64,000 bases of DNA from contig NZ_CP075188.1 in NCBI RefSeq assembly GCF_020510525.1, positions 3,782,001 through 3,846,000 of the forward strand. The letters run 5' to 3'. Below the pieces are notes generated by a model. The model was not told where the DNA came from and ran no database searches. It saw only the letters and a program-made list of their open reading frames with translations. This DNA comes from Quatrionicoccus australiensis (GTDB lineage Bacteria; Pseudomonadota; Gammaproteobacteria; Burkholderiales; Rhodocyclaceae). This document shows positions 32,201 to 41,334 of the stretch, piece after piece (within the stretch, counting starts at the first letter, position 1; each line of letters opens with the position of its first letter). Made by a program: the position numbers and the translations under genes.

Positions 32201-33835
32201 AGCCGGCACATAACGGCGGATCGCCGCATCGAGGAGACGACGCTCGGCATCCGGCGGCGTTGCCACCACCGTACGGTCGACATTGTCAGGCAGGCGAAAA
32301 GACGGGACCGTCAGGCGTGACTCGCCCGCCCGACGGCGATAGATGCGCGCCGATTTGTCGATGACTTCGTACAGTGACTCCTGCTGGAAAATCCCTTCCG
32401 ACTTGCCGAGGAAGAGGAGTCCGCCAGGATTGAGGCCGTAATGGAAAGTGGCCAGCACTTTTGCCTGCGGCTCGTTCTGCAGGTAAATCAGCAGATTGCG
32501 GCAGCTGACCAGGTCGAGGCGCAAAAACGGTGGATCCTGGATGATGTCCTGACGCGCCACAACCACCATGTCACGCAAATGACGGGCGACTTCCAGGCGA
32601 TTGCCGACCTTCTGGAAATAACGCACGACCAGACCGGGCTCGAGATCGGCCAGGGCGCTTTCGGCGTACGAGCCCTTGCGCGCGATGGCCAGCGCGTTGA
32701 GATCGATATCCGTGGCAAAGATCTGGATGCGGTACTGGGCTGCAGTCGGCCCCAGCGCTTCGGCAATCAGGATGGCGATGGTGTAGGCCTCTTCACCGGT
32801 TGCACAGCCCGGCACCCAGACCCGGATTTCATCCCCCGGCAGCTTGTTCAACAGCATTGTTCGCACCAGCGTGCGCAAGGCCAAGAACGACTCCGGGTCG
32901 CGGAAGAAAGCAGTGACCGAGATCAGGATATCCTTGCCCAGATGCTCCAGCTCTTCCGGATTGGACTCGACCAGAGTCAGATAGTCGGTCAGATTGGTCA
33001 CATGCTTGGCCGCCATGCGCCGCTCGATCCGGCGCCATAGCGTGCCTTCCTTGTAGCCGGAAAAATCAATGCGCGTCTGCTGCTTGACCTTCATCAGCAA
33101 CTTCTTCAACGCTGTCGCCGCCACCGGCGGCTTGGTGGCCACCGTCACCGTGCCATGCGAGCGGGCAATGATGGCAATTTCGGCAGCAATGCCATCCGGC
33201 GGCAACACCCAATCAACGCAGCCGGTATCGATCGCCGACTGCGGCATGCCGGCATACTTGGCGCTCTGCGGATCCTGGGCAAAGGTATAACCGCCGGCAG
33301 CCTTGACATCGCGCAGACCGGCGGCGCCGTCACTGCCCGTGCCGGAGAGGATGACGCCGATCGCATCCTCGATTTTTTCGGCGGCCAGGGAGGTCAGGAA
33401 TACATTGACCGAGGGCCGCGGCATCGCCTCACGCGGACCTTCGATCAGCACGAAGCAACCATCCTTGAGAATCACGTTGCGACTGGCTGGCGCCACATAA
33501 ATCGTGTCCGGCTCAGGCTGCCCGCCATGCTCGACTTCCCGTACCGCCATCGCGGTTTCGCGCCCCAGCAGTTGCACCATCATGCTGCGGTGGGTCGGCG
33601 AAAGGTGTTGCAGCACGACGTAGGAAATACCCAGATCCGTCGGCAAGGCAGCAATCAGGGCCGAAAGCGCCTCCAGCCCGCCGGCAGAGGCACCGATGCC
33701 GACCAGATAGGGGCGGAGGGGAATGGCAGATTGTGCTGCAACATTGTCAGGAACTGCCAATGCCGCTTTGCGGCGGGAAGGACGAGCATTCGCAGCAACC
33801 GGCTGCTTTTCCTTACTGTTTGTTTTCGCAGTCAT
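29222..33835 (-). CDS. CheB-CheR-coiled coil-PAS-GGDEF-EAL multidomain signalling protein
   Basis: A 1537-residue cytoplasmic protein without membrane helices. In order: CheB methylesterase (about 42-225: GIGASAGG with Ser50, VLQHLSP with His77, GTGSDG with Asp169); CheR methyltransferase (about 240-500: RRIERRM, VTAFFRD, PGCATGEEAY, LVSCRNLLIYL); a heptad coiled coil (about 660-755, repeated NEELQSS/NEELE units); PAS-type domains (about 750-850, 865-980 and 985-1105); GGDEF (about 1110-1275, intact GGDEF at 1192-1196); EAL (about 1290-1530, EAL at 1319-1321, ELTES, DDFGTGYSSL, EGIET). All catalytic motifs look intact. It could therefore change both methylation of a receptor and c-di-GMP levels. 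It is divergent from the CZB chemoreceptor gene. Confidence 0.93.
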   Translation of the reverse strand: MTAKTNSKEKQPVAANARPSRRKAALAVPDNVAAQSAIPLRPYLVGIGASAGGLEALSALIAALPTDLGISYVVLQHLSPTHRSMMVQLLGRETAMAVREVEHGGQPEPDTIYVAPASRNVILKDGCFVLIEGPREAMPRPSVNVFLTSLAAEKIEDAIGVILSGTGSDGAAGLRDVKAAGGYTFAQDPQSAKYAGMPQSAIDTGCVDWVLPPDGIAAEIAIIARSHGTVTVATKPPVAATALKKLLMKVKQQTRIDFSGYKEGTLWRRIERRMAAKHVTNLTDYLTLVESNPEELEHLGKDILISVTAFFRDPESFLALRTLVRTMLLNKLPGDEIRVWVPGCATGEEAYTIAILIAEALGPTAAQYRIQIFATDIDLNALAIARKGSYAESALADLEPGLVVRYFQKVGNRLEVARHLRDMVVVARQDIIQDPPFLRLDLVSCRNLLIYLQNEPQAKVLATFHYGLNPGGLLFLGKSEGIFQQESLYEVIDKSARIYRRRAGESRLTVPSFRLPDNVDRTVVATPPDAERRLLDAAIRRYVPASVLVNATFDILQMHGDVSAYLTVLPGKPNFNLQHLLRREMRADLQLLQHQAEHKHESACGRRHSIKTLEGPRDVRLVVHPLERGVVSPFYLVCFEPLPPVEVVEPESGLRGTAEDGRNVRDLEDELMSTRERLQTVIEELETSNEEMQALNEEVVAANEELQSSNEELEAANEELQSTNEELTTVNEELQVRTGELADTLNDLENIQNSVGFPILVCNEDLGLSRFNSPAAALFSLSAASIKQPMALLRLPPGMQDFLPVVRQAIETNRPVEAPIFSSERHYLIHVSPYETKVRGNRGAIVVMLDHTERLAAEREVRKNREMLLAIMNNSTSIITLKDLSGRYEFVNRKFETFFDIEADKVIGKTDAKVIPRKLADDFRAKELEVVRQRAAVEFEDHLVFAAQSDRYLNSIRFPLLTEDGVVYSICTQSIDVTEHKHAEDQLRLAARVFDRAGEGIVVTDSRQTILTVNEAFTNVTGFSAEEVIGKSPSVLASGRHNEDFYLDMWSHLQTQGWWQGEIWNRRKNGEIYPEWLTINSVKDTAGKVVNYVGIFSDITIVKESQRRVEFLATHDELTSLPNRALFLDRARQAVARTARSEATFAVLFIDLDNFKVVNDSMGHAAGDELLMEIARRMRECVRGSDTVARFGGDEFALLLEDASVEDAEMTARRIAEAMQRPYLIGRQSVYPSASIGICIFPDDGQDAETLLKNADSAMYQAKDGGKSTHHFFTDELRRAAEERLKIETGLRHAVEKNELFLLYQPQIDIATGRLIGVEALVRWQHPEDGLIAPMKFIPLAEKNGLIDQVGEWVAATACRQMALWIAQGHHVPRISINVSAEQLRRTNLPVLMRRLLSHYRLDATRLVVELTESALLDNVDRVQQMLRELKTLGVQLSIDDFGTGYSSLAYLRRFALDELKIDKSFVADIAQNLDDRAIAQTILAMSQTLGFSVVAEGIETQEQLDVLRDLGCNIGQGYLFATPLSAEELVRSYCAR

Positions 33836-34095
33836 AAAACGACATTTGTCCTGATCGGCAACATGGGGAGCTACTACGCTTTTTTTGCCGCGAAACTATA
33901 GCTTATTCCTTATTGACATGAAGGATTTGGGTAGCAAAAACCCCTGCCTGTCACAATTGAGCAGGGCAAGGCGAGCCGCCCTATCGCCGCAAAATGGCGA
34001 AAATGCCCATTGAATCAAACACCCCAGGAGATAATGGAAGGCTGACCAGATGGGTCATTTTGAAAATTCAAAATATAAAATCAGGAGATGGATCA

Positions 34096-35223
34096 ATGTT
34101 CTGGAACAGCTCAGGCAAACAGGAGGCCCTGCACAGGGAGCTTGCCGAAACCCAAAGCCGCGAGCGGGCACTGCGCGATGAACTAGCCAGCCTGCAGCTC
34201 AAGCTCGACAGCAATGCGCAAGCCGCAGCGAGCAAGGAACGCGAATGCGAGATCCTGCGCTCGATTTTGCGCAACCTGGCCTCCTTCAGCGAAACGCTCT
34301 CCGGATCGCAAAACAGCCTGGGGCAAATGGCCCACCAGCTCAGTGAAGAAAAGGCGCAAGCCGTGGAAGCGGCAGAGGTTTCCATCAGCAGCGGCCAGAC
34401 AACCACTGAAATTGCGGCCAACCTGCATCAACTGGCGAGAGACTCCGCGGTCAGCGCCAACGAAGTTGATGCACTCGCCCGCGAAGCCAGCGAAATCAGC
34501 GCCATTGTCCAGCTGATCCATGAAATTGCCGACCAGACCAACCTGTTGGCGCTCAATGCAGCTATCGAGGCTGCCCGTGCCGGTGAAGCCGGACGTGGCT
34601 TTGCAGTTGTCGCCGATGAAGTGAGAAAGCTGGCTGAGCGCACCTCGAAGGCAACCAAGGATATTGACGGCCTGGTGACCAGCATCCGGCAAAACTCCAA
34701 CTCCGCCAAGAACGCCATGGAATCGCTATCAAAGGCCGCCGAAAACTTCAGCGAACGCGGCAATCAGGCAACGGAAGACATGCAGCGCCTGATGGGACTA
34801 TCCCGCCAGATGGAAGAGGTCATTGCCGGCAGCGCCCTGAAGAGTTTTATCGAACTGGCGAAGGTCGACCATCTGGTCTTCAAGTTCCGCATCTATATCG
34901 GCTTGTTCGGCCTGGAAAATATCGCACCGAGCTCGGTTGCATCGCACAAGACCTGCCGCCTTGGCAAATGGTATTACGAGGGCGAGGGACATGACTGCTT
35001 CAGCAAGCTCCCCGGCTATCGCGAAATCGAAGCACCTCACGTCGATGTCCACAAATTCGGCATCGCCGCCCTCGAGGCAAAAGGCTGCGGCGAAATGGAC
35101 GCCATGCTGCGGCACGTCGAAGCGATGGAAAGCGCCAGCCTGCGCGTTGTAGACAACCTGCAACTGATGGCGGAAAAGGCCACCGGCGAACATGCACTGG
35201 GCTGCCATCACCAGGGCAGCTAA
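34096..35223 (+). CDS. Soluble methyl-accepting chemotaxis protein with CZB zinc-binding domain
   Basis: A 375-residue receptor with no membrane segment or HAMP domain. An N-terminal coiled coil (about 8-50) leads into the MCP signalling hairpin, whose tip is [22 protein letters not shown] (split here at about 143-164), followed by [13 protein letters not shown]. The C-terminal CZB domain (about 255-365) shows the 3His-1Cys zinc ligands: His259, Cys287 in [14 protein letters not shown], His315 and His319. CZB receptors sense zinc or hypochlorous acid and some modulate diguanylate cyclases. CAGGAG precedes the ATG. The divergent partner encodes CheB, CheR, GGDEF and EAL domains, so a shared pathway is plausible. 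Confidence 0.9.
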   Translation: MFWNSSGKQEALHRELAETQSRERALRDELASLQLKLDSNAQAAASKERECEILRSILRNLASFSETLSGSQNSLGQMAHQLSEEKAQAVEAAEVSISSGQTTTEIAANLHQLARDSAVSANEVDALAREASEISAIVQLIHEIADQTNLLALNAAIEAARAGEAGRGFAVVADEVRKLAERTSKATKDIDGLVTSIRQNSNSAKNAMESLSKAAENFSERGNQATEDMQRLMGLSRQMEEVIAGSALKSFIELAKVDHLVFKFRIYIGLFGLENIAPSSVASHKTCRLGKWYYEGEGHDCFSKLPGYREIEAPHVDVHKFGIAALEAKGCGEMDAMLRHVEAMESASLRVVDNLQLMAEKATGEHALGCHHQGS

Positions 35224-35230
35224 GTACCAG

Positions 35231-35264
35231 AAAAAACGGCAGCCGACCCAGGTTGCCGTTTTTT
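35231..35264. terminator. Terminator after the CZB receptor gene (bidirectional)
   Basis: AAAAAACGGCAGC / GTTGCCGTTTTTT hairpin eight bases after the stop. The A and T runs allow it to act for both flanking genes. Confidence 0.85.
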
Positions 35265-35487
35265 CATCCGGCTCATGTGGAACAAAATGCGAGCGCAAGC
35301 ATTGCCGGATCATCAAGCAAATTCAGCAGGGCATAGGCGGCAAGGCGATTGATCGCCGACCACGCAAATTCAGACAGTTGCTGCAAGCTCCCGGCCACAG
35401 GATCACCTTCCCCTGGCTGGCGACGGATGAGAACAACAGGGAGTCCGGCGAACATCCCGGCAAGGTCCGGACATCGTCAGCATCCGC
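35265..35487. other. Intergenic stretch behind rsmJ, no convincing gene
   Basis: A 60-codon minus-strand open frame (35273-35455) has no ribosome site and no family resemblance I can name. Nothing else stands out. Confidence 0.5.
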
Positions 35488-36264
35488 TCACACCCGAACC
35501 TTCAATGCCTTCTTGGCATAAATATCTAAGCGGCTGGATTTGCCTTCGAGAACATGGCTCGGAGCTCGTCCCGCCACGCCCGGCGCCTTGCGCGGTCGCT
35601 TGACGACAACCCGGTGCGTCGCCAGATCCAGCGCGGCAGCCAGGAGTTGCGGCGCATCATCGTCATCCCCCACCAAGGGCCGGAAGAGACGCATCTCCTT
35701 CTTCACCAGGGCACTCTTGTCGCGATGCGGGAACATCGGGTCAAGATAAATGACTTGCGGCGGATCACCCTGCCATGCCGTCATCAAATCGATCGCATTA
35801 CCCTTTTGCAGGTGCATGCGCTGCACGATAGGACCAACCTCGGCATCGGATAAAGCGCGCGTCAGCCCGTCGGCAAGCAAGGCAGCAATCAGAGGATGAC
35901 GCTCGATCAGCACGACATCACACCCAAGCTGGGCCAGCACGAAAGCATCGCGCCCCAGACCAGCCGTGGCGTCGAGAATTGCCGGCCGGATACCGGACTG
36001 GATACCGACCGCCTTGGCTATCATCTGGCCAGCACCTCCGCCTTGCTGGCGACGATGTGCCATTGCCCCCTCGAGAAAATCGACACGGACCGGGCCCGCC
36101 GCATCCGCACCAAGTTCCTGCAGTTGCAAACCGGCATCGCCCAGCTGCAGGGCGAAATCAGCGACGCCGCCAAGCGGCAAGCGCAGTTCATCGGCCAATG
36201 CAGCAACCGCGTCAGAGAACTCCGGCGCCAGTGCCTCGATACGAATGCTTGCCTTGATATTCAT
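35488..36264 (-). CDS. rsmJ: 16S rRNA (guanine1516-N2)-methyltransferase
   Basis: SAM-dependent rRNA methyltransferase of 258 residues (old name YhiQ). The methyltransferase core starts with [19 protein letters not shown] and has VVLIERHP and the catalytic [21 protein letters not shown], which are specific for RsmJ. The N-terminal 70 residues fit the family's substrate domain. It lies alone, downstream of tRNA-Phe and a small gene. Confidence 0.92.
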   Translation of the reverse strand: MNIKASIRIEALAPEFSDAVAALADELRLPLGGVADFALQLGDAGLQLQELGADAAGPVRVDFLEGAMAHRRQQGGGAGQMIAKAVGIQSGIRPAILDATAGLGRDAFVLAQLGCDVVLIERHPLIAALLADGLTRALSDAEVGPIVQRMHLQKGNAIDLMTAWQGDPPQVIYLDPMFPHRDKSALVKKEMRLFRPLVGDDDDAPQLLAAALDLATHRVVVKRPRKAPGVAGRAPSHVLEGKSSRLDIYAKKALKVRV

Positions 36265-36322
36265 GTCGTGCGTCAGTCAATGTGCAACCACCCCGGCCAA
36301 CCTGCACCGGGCAGTTTTCCGG

Positions 36323-36505
36323 CTAGGGCGTGCCACTGCCTTCCGGCACACTCGTCGCAGCCACGGGAAGCTCGTCGTGCACCACGGCTTCACCGGCATT
36401 GGCCCCGACATTACCCGCCAGCTTCTGACGACGCTTTTCTTCCTGCTTGTTCTTCTTGGCGAGATCTCTCTGGCGCTTTTCGAACTGGTAGTTGGGTTTG
36501 GCCAA
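36323..36505 (-). CDS. Small basic conserved hypothetical protein
   Basis: A 60-residue protein beginning MAKPNYQFEKRQRDLAKKNK, lysine/arginine-rich in its first half and acidic later. I recognise this N-terminal pattern as a widespread small protein of betaproteobacteria with no assigned role. The start is a TTG with AGAGGATG directly upstream; no ATG fits that ribosome site. Charge suggests contact with RNA or ribosomes, but that is a guess. Confidence 0.7.
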   Translation of the reverse strand: MAKPNYQFEKRQRDLAKKNKQEEKRRQKLAGNVGANAGEAVVHDELPVAATSVPEGSGTP

Positions 36506-36596
36506 GATGCATCCTCTATTCGCCGATCGGCGGCTGGAACAACAAGCAGTCAGCACCGGCGAAATGCCGGGCATATGAACTACGGATCCGCAATGC

Positions 36597-36628
36597 AAAA
36601 CGCCAACCGCTTGGGGTTGGCGTTTTTC
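36597..36628 (-). terminator. Intrinsic terminator of tRNA-Phe
   Basis: Read on the minus strand, AACGCCAACC / GGTTGGCGTT hairpin followed by TTTG. It starts about 25 bases past the tRNA 3' end. Confidence 0.85.
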
Positions 36629-36650
36629 CCTGAGTTACCAGGAAGTATTC

Positions 36651-36726
36651 TGGTGGCCAATCGCGGAATCGAACCACGGACACGCGGATTTTCAATCCGC
36701 TGCTCTACCAACTGAGCTAATTGGCC
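36651..36726 (-). tRNA. tRNA-Phe (anticodon GAA)
   Basis: A 76-base cloverleaf ending in encoded CCA. The acceptor GGCCAAT pairs with ATTGGCC, the anticodon loop is TTGAAAA giving GAA, and the T loop is TTCGATT. Confidence 0.97.
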
Positions 36727-36824
36727 AAAAGGAGGGCGCATTATAGCGATGCGAGTCGCCTCTGGCAAGAGAAAAGCGCAATTTTCCGGACTCCGGATAC
36801 AAAATTGATTACCTTGCGTTCCCC

Positions 36825-38312
36825 CTAGGTACCGATCGGAGGCGACTGACGATAGAGTTCGGAATAGTCATCCGGCTCCGGTGGCGGAGGTGGTGGCGGC
36901 TGCCAGGCGGCAAATAGGACATGGGCCACGGCCCCACGACCACGCGGATTCGGCCGCAAGCTGGCGCGCGAGCCGTGCTGCATGGCGATCTCCTGAACAA
37001 TGGCCAAACCGAGACCACTGCCCTCCGTCGTCGCATCATCAACGCGGTAGAAGCGCTCGAATACCAGTTCGGCCTGCTCCTCGCTGATACCGACACCATC
37101 ATCTTCAACCTCGAGCAGAACGGTCGCCTGATTGGCCAGTATCCGGCAGGTAACATGCCCTCCGGACGGCGTATAGCGCAGGGCATTGTCGACCAGGTTC
37201 TTGGCCAGTTCGCGCAACAGGAATGCGTTGCCGACGATCATCGCCTCACCGTCCGCCTCGTAGCCGAGATCAATCCCCTTCTCGATGGCCTGCATCACCC
37301 AGTCTTCGACCACCTCCCTGACCAACAGGGCGAGATCGAGCGGCTCATGCTTTTGTTGTGCCGGCTCGCCACCCTCGGTGCGCGCCAGCGTCAGCAACTG
37401 GTTGACCAGACGCCCGGCCCGATCGACGCCGGTGGCAATCTGGCGCAGGGCGTGGCGCAATGCCGCCGGATCGGTTTCGCGCATCGCGAACTGGGCCTGC
37501 GTCTTGAGGCCGGTCAATGGCGTCCGCATCTGATGCGCTGCATCAGCCACGAAGCGCTGCTGCGCCTCGACGTTTTTCTTCATGCGTTCAAGCATCGCGT
37601 TGAAGGCTTCAACCAGTGGCTCCAGCTCCTCCGGCACCCGCCGCGTCGCAATCGGCGAAAGATCCGCCGGCTCGCGTGTCTCGATCATCTGGCGCAACCG
37701 GGTCAATGGCCGCAAGCCGCGCGACAGGCCGAACCAGACCAGCATGACGGCGAGCGGAATGATGATGAATTGCGGCAGGATCACGCTGGCCACGATCTTG
37801 TTGGCAAGCTGCGTGCGTTTTTCGGTGGTTTCGGCCACTTCGACCACAATCCAGCGCCCGCGCGGCAGCTGAGCGTCGGCCAGATAGGTGTAGGCCATAC
37901 GCAGATCCTGGCCGTTGTACTCGGCATCACGCAGATAGATTTCGCCGGAGAATGGCGAGTCGTCTGCAATTTCCAGCGTCGGCATCGGCAACTCCTTGTC
38001 GCCGGCGAGCAGCTTTCCATCCTGCGTCACGACATGAAAATAGACACTGTCGGTCTCGTCCGCCCGCAACAGCGCACGCGCCGATGCCGGCAGGGTCAGT
38101 ACCGGCTTGCCACCAACCAGCTTGACCTGGCGGGCAATCGCCGCGACGTGCTCACGCAAGGCCTGATCGTAGGGGAAATTGGCGACGTTGTTGGCGAAGT
38201 AATGCGTGAAGGCGATGCTGAGCGGCCAGACAAAAAGCAGCGGCGCCAGCATCCAGTCAAGGATTTCGCCAAAAAGGGAGCGCTCGGTTTCGCTGCCGGA
38301 AAGATTGCTCAA
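36825..38312 (-). CDS. Sensor histidine kinase (TctE/QseC type)
   Basis: Membrane kinase of 495 residues. Helix 1 (about 19-38) and helix 2 (about 172-195) bracket a periplasmic 2CSK-type sensor. HAMP and DHp follow, with phospho-accepting His260 in DAAHQMRTPLTGL, then the ATPase with N box ELAKNLVDNALRYTP, DDGVGI, FERFYRVDD and GSGLGLAIV. The C-terminus carries an odd tail with seven consecutive prolines then EPDDYSELYRQ. The start is a TTG immediately after the response-regulator stop (TAA-TTG), with GGGTGAG as ribosome site, so the pair is translationally coupled. The sensed ligand is probably a carboxylate. Confidence 0.92.
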   Translation of the reverse strand: MSNLSGSETERSLFGEILDWMLAPLLFVWPLSIAFTHYFANNVANFPYDQALREHVAAIARQVKLVGGKPVLTLPASARALLRADETDSVYFHVVTQDGKLLAGDKELPMPTLEIADDSPFSGEIYLRDAEYNGQDLRMAYTYLADAQLPRGRWIVVEVAETTEKRTQLANKIVASVILPQFIIIPLAVMLVWFGLSRGLRPLTRLRQMIETREPADLSPIATRRVPEELEPLVEAFNAMLERMKKNVEAQQRFVADAAHQMRTPLTGLKTQAQFAMRETDPAALRHALRQIATGVDRAGRLVNQLLTLARTEGGEPAQQKHEPLDLALLVREVVEDWVMQAIEKGIDLGYEADGEAMIVGNAFLLRELAKNLVDNALRYTPSGGHVTCRILANQATVLLEVEDDGVGISEEQAELVFERFYRVDDATTEGSGLGLAIVQEIAMQHGSRASLRPNPRGRGAVAHVLFAAWQPPPPPPPEPDDYSELYRQSPPIGT

Positions 38313-38984
38313 TTACTCACCCTGTGGCCGCTCGAGGCAATAGCCCAGACCGCGCACGGTCGCAATCTTGACGCCACCTGCCTCCAGCTTCTTGCGCAGG
38401 CGATGCACATACACCTCGATGGCATTGTGACTGACTTCCTCCCCCCAGCCGCACAGGTGATCGACCAGTTGATCCTTGCTGACCAGACGTCCCATGCGCG
38501 TCAGGAGAACCTCCAGCAAACCGATTTCGCGTGCTGACAGGTCCAGCGAGTGTCCCTGGATCTGCGCCACCCGCCCCACCTGGTCATAGGTCAGCAGGCC
38601 GCACTGAATGGTCGGCGTGGTACCGGCCGAACGCCGGGTCAGAGCCCGCACACGCGCCTCCAGCTCGACCAGCTCGAAGGGCTTGACCATGTAGTCATCC
38701 GCCCCCAGATCGAGCCCTTTGACACGGTCACCCGTACCATCAAGCGCGGTCAGGATCAGCACCGGCACCTGCGAATTGCGCGAGCGCAGACGCTTGAGGA
38801 CTTCCAGGCCCGGCAGCTTGGGCAGGCCGAGATCAAGGATCAGCAAATCGTAGGAAACCGTCATCAAGGCTGCATCAGCCTCCAGGCCATTGGGTGCCCA
38901 GTCGACGGCGTAGCCGCCCTGGCGCAGGGAGCGCACCAGACCGTCGGCAATGATGGTGTCGTCTTCAGCGATAAGAATGCGCAT
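38313..38984 (-). CDS. OmpR-family response regulator (TctD/QseB type)
   Basis: Regulator of 223 residues. The receiver has acidic residues in AEDDT, phospho-acceptor Asp51 in LILDLGLP, Thr in ILTALDG and Lys in MVKPFE. The winged-helix DNA-binding domain (about 125-220) ends with NAIEVYVHRLRKKLEAGGVKIATVRGLGYCL. It is first in the operon with its kinase. A CTTAC-N6-CTTAC direct repeat just upstream suggests autoregulation; the same repeat precedes the neighbouring yjcH-actP operon. Confidence 0.93.
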   Translation of the reverse strand: MRILIAEDDTIIADGLVRSLRQGGYAVDWAPNGLEADAALMTVSYDLLILDLGLPKLPGLEVLKRLRSRNSQVPVLILTALDGTGDRVKGLDLGADDYMVKPFELVELEARVRALTRRSAGTTPTIQCGLLTYDQVGRVAQIQGHSLDLSAREIGLLEVLLTRMGRLVSKDQLVDHLCGWGEEVSHNAIEVYVHRLRKKLEAGGVKIATVRGLGYCLERPQGE

Positions 38985-39005
38985 TTGTTCGTTGCCTGTA
39001 CTCGC

Positions 39006-39021
39006 GTAAGATTTTTGTAAG
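39006..39021 (-). promoter_or_regulatory. Direct repeat CTTAC-N6-CTTAC before the response regulator
   Basis: On the minus strand CTTAC-aaaaat... reads as two CTTAC pentamers 11 bp apart, ending 22 bases before the regulator ATG. The spacing of one helical turn is what OmpR-family dimers bind, and it resembles the CTTAA-N6-CTTAA site of QseB/PreA. Confidence 0.6.
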
Positions 39022-39257
39022 CCTGCTGCATTATTCTGCGCGGGCTGTTCTCCTTTTATGGTCTCGGAGCCTGCGGTTCAACCGCAGCTCAGGGGGTGGC
39101 CCGATCCTGCACTGGGTAACCCCCTACCGTTTTTTTCCCCTAAAAAGCCTGACAAGTCTAACAAATAAACTGCACTGCAATTTCCGCAGTGCACAAGCAC
39201 GTCCACTGTATTTTCACCCCAGGCGGTCGACTGCCTTTTTATTGCCAAAATCAGGAC
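39022..39257. other. Intergenic region between the response regulator and actP
   Basis: No gene is evident. It holds a CTGCGGTT/AACCGCAG hairpin (near 39073-39090), a TGCACTGC/GCAGTGCA inverted repeat (near 39168-39195) and a T-rich tract near 39130. It must contain the two-component system promoter, but I see no strong -35/-10 pair. Confidence 0.5.
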
Positions 39258-39290
39258 GAAAAAAAGCCCGGGTCGAAACCCGGGCTTTTT
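39258..39290 (-). terminator. Intrinsic terminator of yjcH-actP
   Basis: AGCCCGGGT-cga-AACCCGGGCT hairpin with T run on the minus strand, 20 bases after the actP stop. Confidence 0.9.
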
Positions 39291-39310
39291 GCTGACAGCG
39301 AGCTGTCGGC

Positions 39311-40996
39311 TTAGTGACCGCCGGAGGTGGATGCACCCAGGCCGGTTTCCGAACGGATCAGCTGATCCGGGAACAGGGCACGTTCCTTCTTGGCCTGCTC
39401 GGAGTTGTCCAGGATGGACACGAGCCAGATCGTGAAGAAAGCCAGGGTCATCGAGAAGATGGCCGGCGAAGAGTACGGGAACGGAGCCGAGCCCTTCGGG
39501 TTGTGCAGCACGGCTTCCCAGACGTTGGCCGACATCACGGTCAGGGCAACGGCGGCGAAGAGGCCGACGAAACCACCGATGGTAGCGCCCTTGGTCGTGC
39601 AGTTCTTCCACAGAACGGACATGAACAGAACCGGGAAGTTGGCAGAACAGGCGATGGCGAAAGCCAGCATCACCATGTAAGCCACGTTTTCCTTTTCGAA
39701 CAGGATGCCGAGAACAACAGCCAGTGCGCCAAGGCAGATGGTGGTGATCTTGGAAACGCGCAGTTCGTCTTCGGAAGAAGCCTGGCCCTTCTTGAACACC
39801 GTAGCGTACAAGTCATGCGACACGGCAGAAGCACCGGACAGGGTCAGACCAGCCACCACAGCGAGGATGGTTGCGAAGGCCACGGCGGAGATGAAGCCGA
39901 GGAACAGGTCGCCACCAACAGCCTTGGACAGATGCACAGCAGCCATGTTGCCGCCGCCCTTCAGGCCCTTGGCGATTTCGCCGCCGACGTAGTAGTCAGC
40001 CGGGTTCTGCACCAGATTGACGATGGCGCCGAAGCCGATGATGAAGGTCAGGATGTAGAAGTAGCCGATCCAGGTGGTCGCCCAACCCACGGACTTGCGA
40101 GCTTCCTTGGCAGACGGCACCGTGAAGAAGCGCATCAGGATGTGCGGCAGACCAGCCGTACCGAACATCAGGGCCATACCGACCGAGATCGCGGAAATCG
40201 GATCCTTGATCAGGGCACCCGGCGACATGATGGCGTCGTGCTTGGAGTGAACTTCAACAGCCTTGGTGAACAGCGCTTCCGGGCTGAAACCGAACTGCAG
40301 CAGCACGGAGACGGCCATGAAGGTCGCACCGGTCAGGAGCATGACGGCCTTGATGATCTGCACCCAGGTCGTTGCGGTCATACCGCCGAACAGCACGTAC
40401 ATCATCATGATGATGCCGACCATGATCACGGCGTAGGTGTATTCCAGACCGAAGAGAACCTTGATCAGCTGACCGGCACCAACCATCTGCGCAATCATGT
40501 AGAAAGCGACGACGACCAGGGAGCCGGTAGCGGCAAAGGAACGAACCGGGGTCTGGGCGAAACGGTAGGCAGCCACGTCAGCGAACGTGAACTTGCCGAG
40601 GTTGCGCAGACGCTCAGCCATCAGGAAGGTGATGATCGGCCAGCCGACCAGCCAGCCGATCGAGAAGATCAGGCCGTCGAAGCCGTTGGCGAACACCAGA
40701 CCGGAAATACCCAGGAAGGAAGCGGCAGACATGTAGTCGCCGGCAATTGCCAGGCCGTTCTGGAAGCCGGTGATACCACCGCCGGCCGTGTAGAAGTCAG
40801 CAGCCGTCTTGGTCTTGCCGGCGGCCCACTTGGTGATGTACAGGGTGAAACCGACGAAGGCGCCGAACATGGCGATCGCGGTCCAGTTGGTTGCCTGCTG
40901 GGTCGTCTGACCCAGATCGGCACCGGCAGCAGCGGCGGCGCCGGCTGCCAGCAGGGCGATCAGGCCGCCCAGGATGTGTTTGTAGTTGGCGTTCAC
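39311..40996 (-). CDS. actP: Cation/acetate symporter
   Basis: Sodium:solute symporter family transporter of 561 residues with about 13 membrane helices, importing acetate and related short acids. ActP-type stretches are [29 protein letters not shown] (split), [17 protein letters not shown] and [16 protein letters not shown] signal-like N-terminus ([16 protein letters not shown]) is usual for ActP. The start is a GTG overlapping the yjcH stop (GTGA), with GGAGG in place; a longer open frame upstream only runs through yjcH in another frame. Confidence 0.95.
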   Translation of the reverse strand: MNANYKHILGGLIALLAAGAAAAAGADLGQTTQQATNWTAIAMFGAFVGFTLYITKWAAGKTKTAADFYTAGGGITGFQNGLAIAGDYMSAASFLGISGLVFANGFDGLIFSIGWLVGWPIITFLMAERLRNLGKFTFADVAAYRFAQTPVRSFAATGSLVVVAFYMIAQMVGAGQLIKVLFGLEYTYAVIMVGIIMMMYVLFGGMTATTWVQIIKAVMLLTGATFMAVSVLLQFGFSPEALFTKAVEVHSKHDAIMSPGALIKDPISAISVGMALMFGTAGLPHILMRFFTVPSAKEARKSVGWATTWIGYFYILTFIIGFGAIVNLVQNPADYYVGGEIAKGLKGGGNMAAVHLSKAVGGDLFLGFISAVAFATILAVVAGLTLSGASAVSHDLYATVFKKGQASSEDELRVSKITTICLGALAVVLGILFEKENVAYMVMLAFAIACSANFPVLFMSVLWKNCTTKGATIGGFVGLFAAVALTVMSANVWEAVLHNPKGSAPFPYSSPAIFSMTLAFFTIWLVSILDNSEQAKKERALFPDQLIRSETGLGASTSGGH

Positions 40997-41310
40997 TGAC
41001 CGGCCTCCTTCAGAACTTGGGCGGCTTCGTCGTCGAATTCCGTATTGGCACGACGTACGTAGATGTTGGTGAGAACAATGGTGAAAATGATGACGCCCAG
41101 ACCCATCGGGATGCCGATGGAAGTGGTGTAACCCTCGCCGATCTTCGTGGCCAGCCACTCCTTGTTGAAAGCGATCAACAGGATGTAGCCGTAGTACACG
41201 ATCATCATGAGCGAAGTCATCATGAACGCGTAGGCGTTACGCTTGGCGATCAGCGACTTGAATTTCGGGTTGTCCCGAATCTGCGCATAGCTGCCGGTGT
41301 GCTGTGACAT
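40993..41310 (-). CDS. yjcH: DUF485 inner-membrane protein
   Basis: Small membrane protein of 105 residues with two hydrophobic helices (about 28-48 and 62-85), DUF485 family. Its N-terminus contains [20 protein letters not shown], which is typical of the family. It is the usual partner gene of actP and overlaps it by four bases. Its role in acetate transport is not defined; it may assist assembly or regulation of the symporter. Confidence 0.92.
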   Translation of the reverse strand: MSQHTGSYAQIRDNPKFKSLIAKRNAYAFMMTSLMMIVYYGYILLIAFNKEWLATKIGEGYTTSIGIPMGLGVIIFTIVLTNIYVRRANTEFDDEAAQVLKEAGQ

Positions 41311-41334
41311 TGATTTGCTCCTCAGACTATATTG

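Noticed and set aside
35273..35455. 60-codon minus-strand frame behind rsmJ
   Set aside because: No ribosome site, no recognisable family and a stop directly upstream; coding not supported.
39060..39200. Hairpins in the two-component leader as a riboswitch or attenuator
   Set aside because: Simple inverted repeats without any conserved aptamer sequence or leader peptide that I can recognise.
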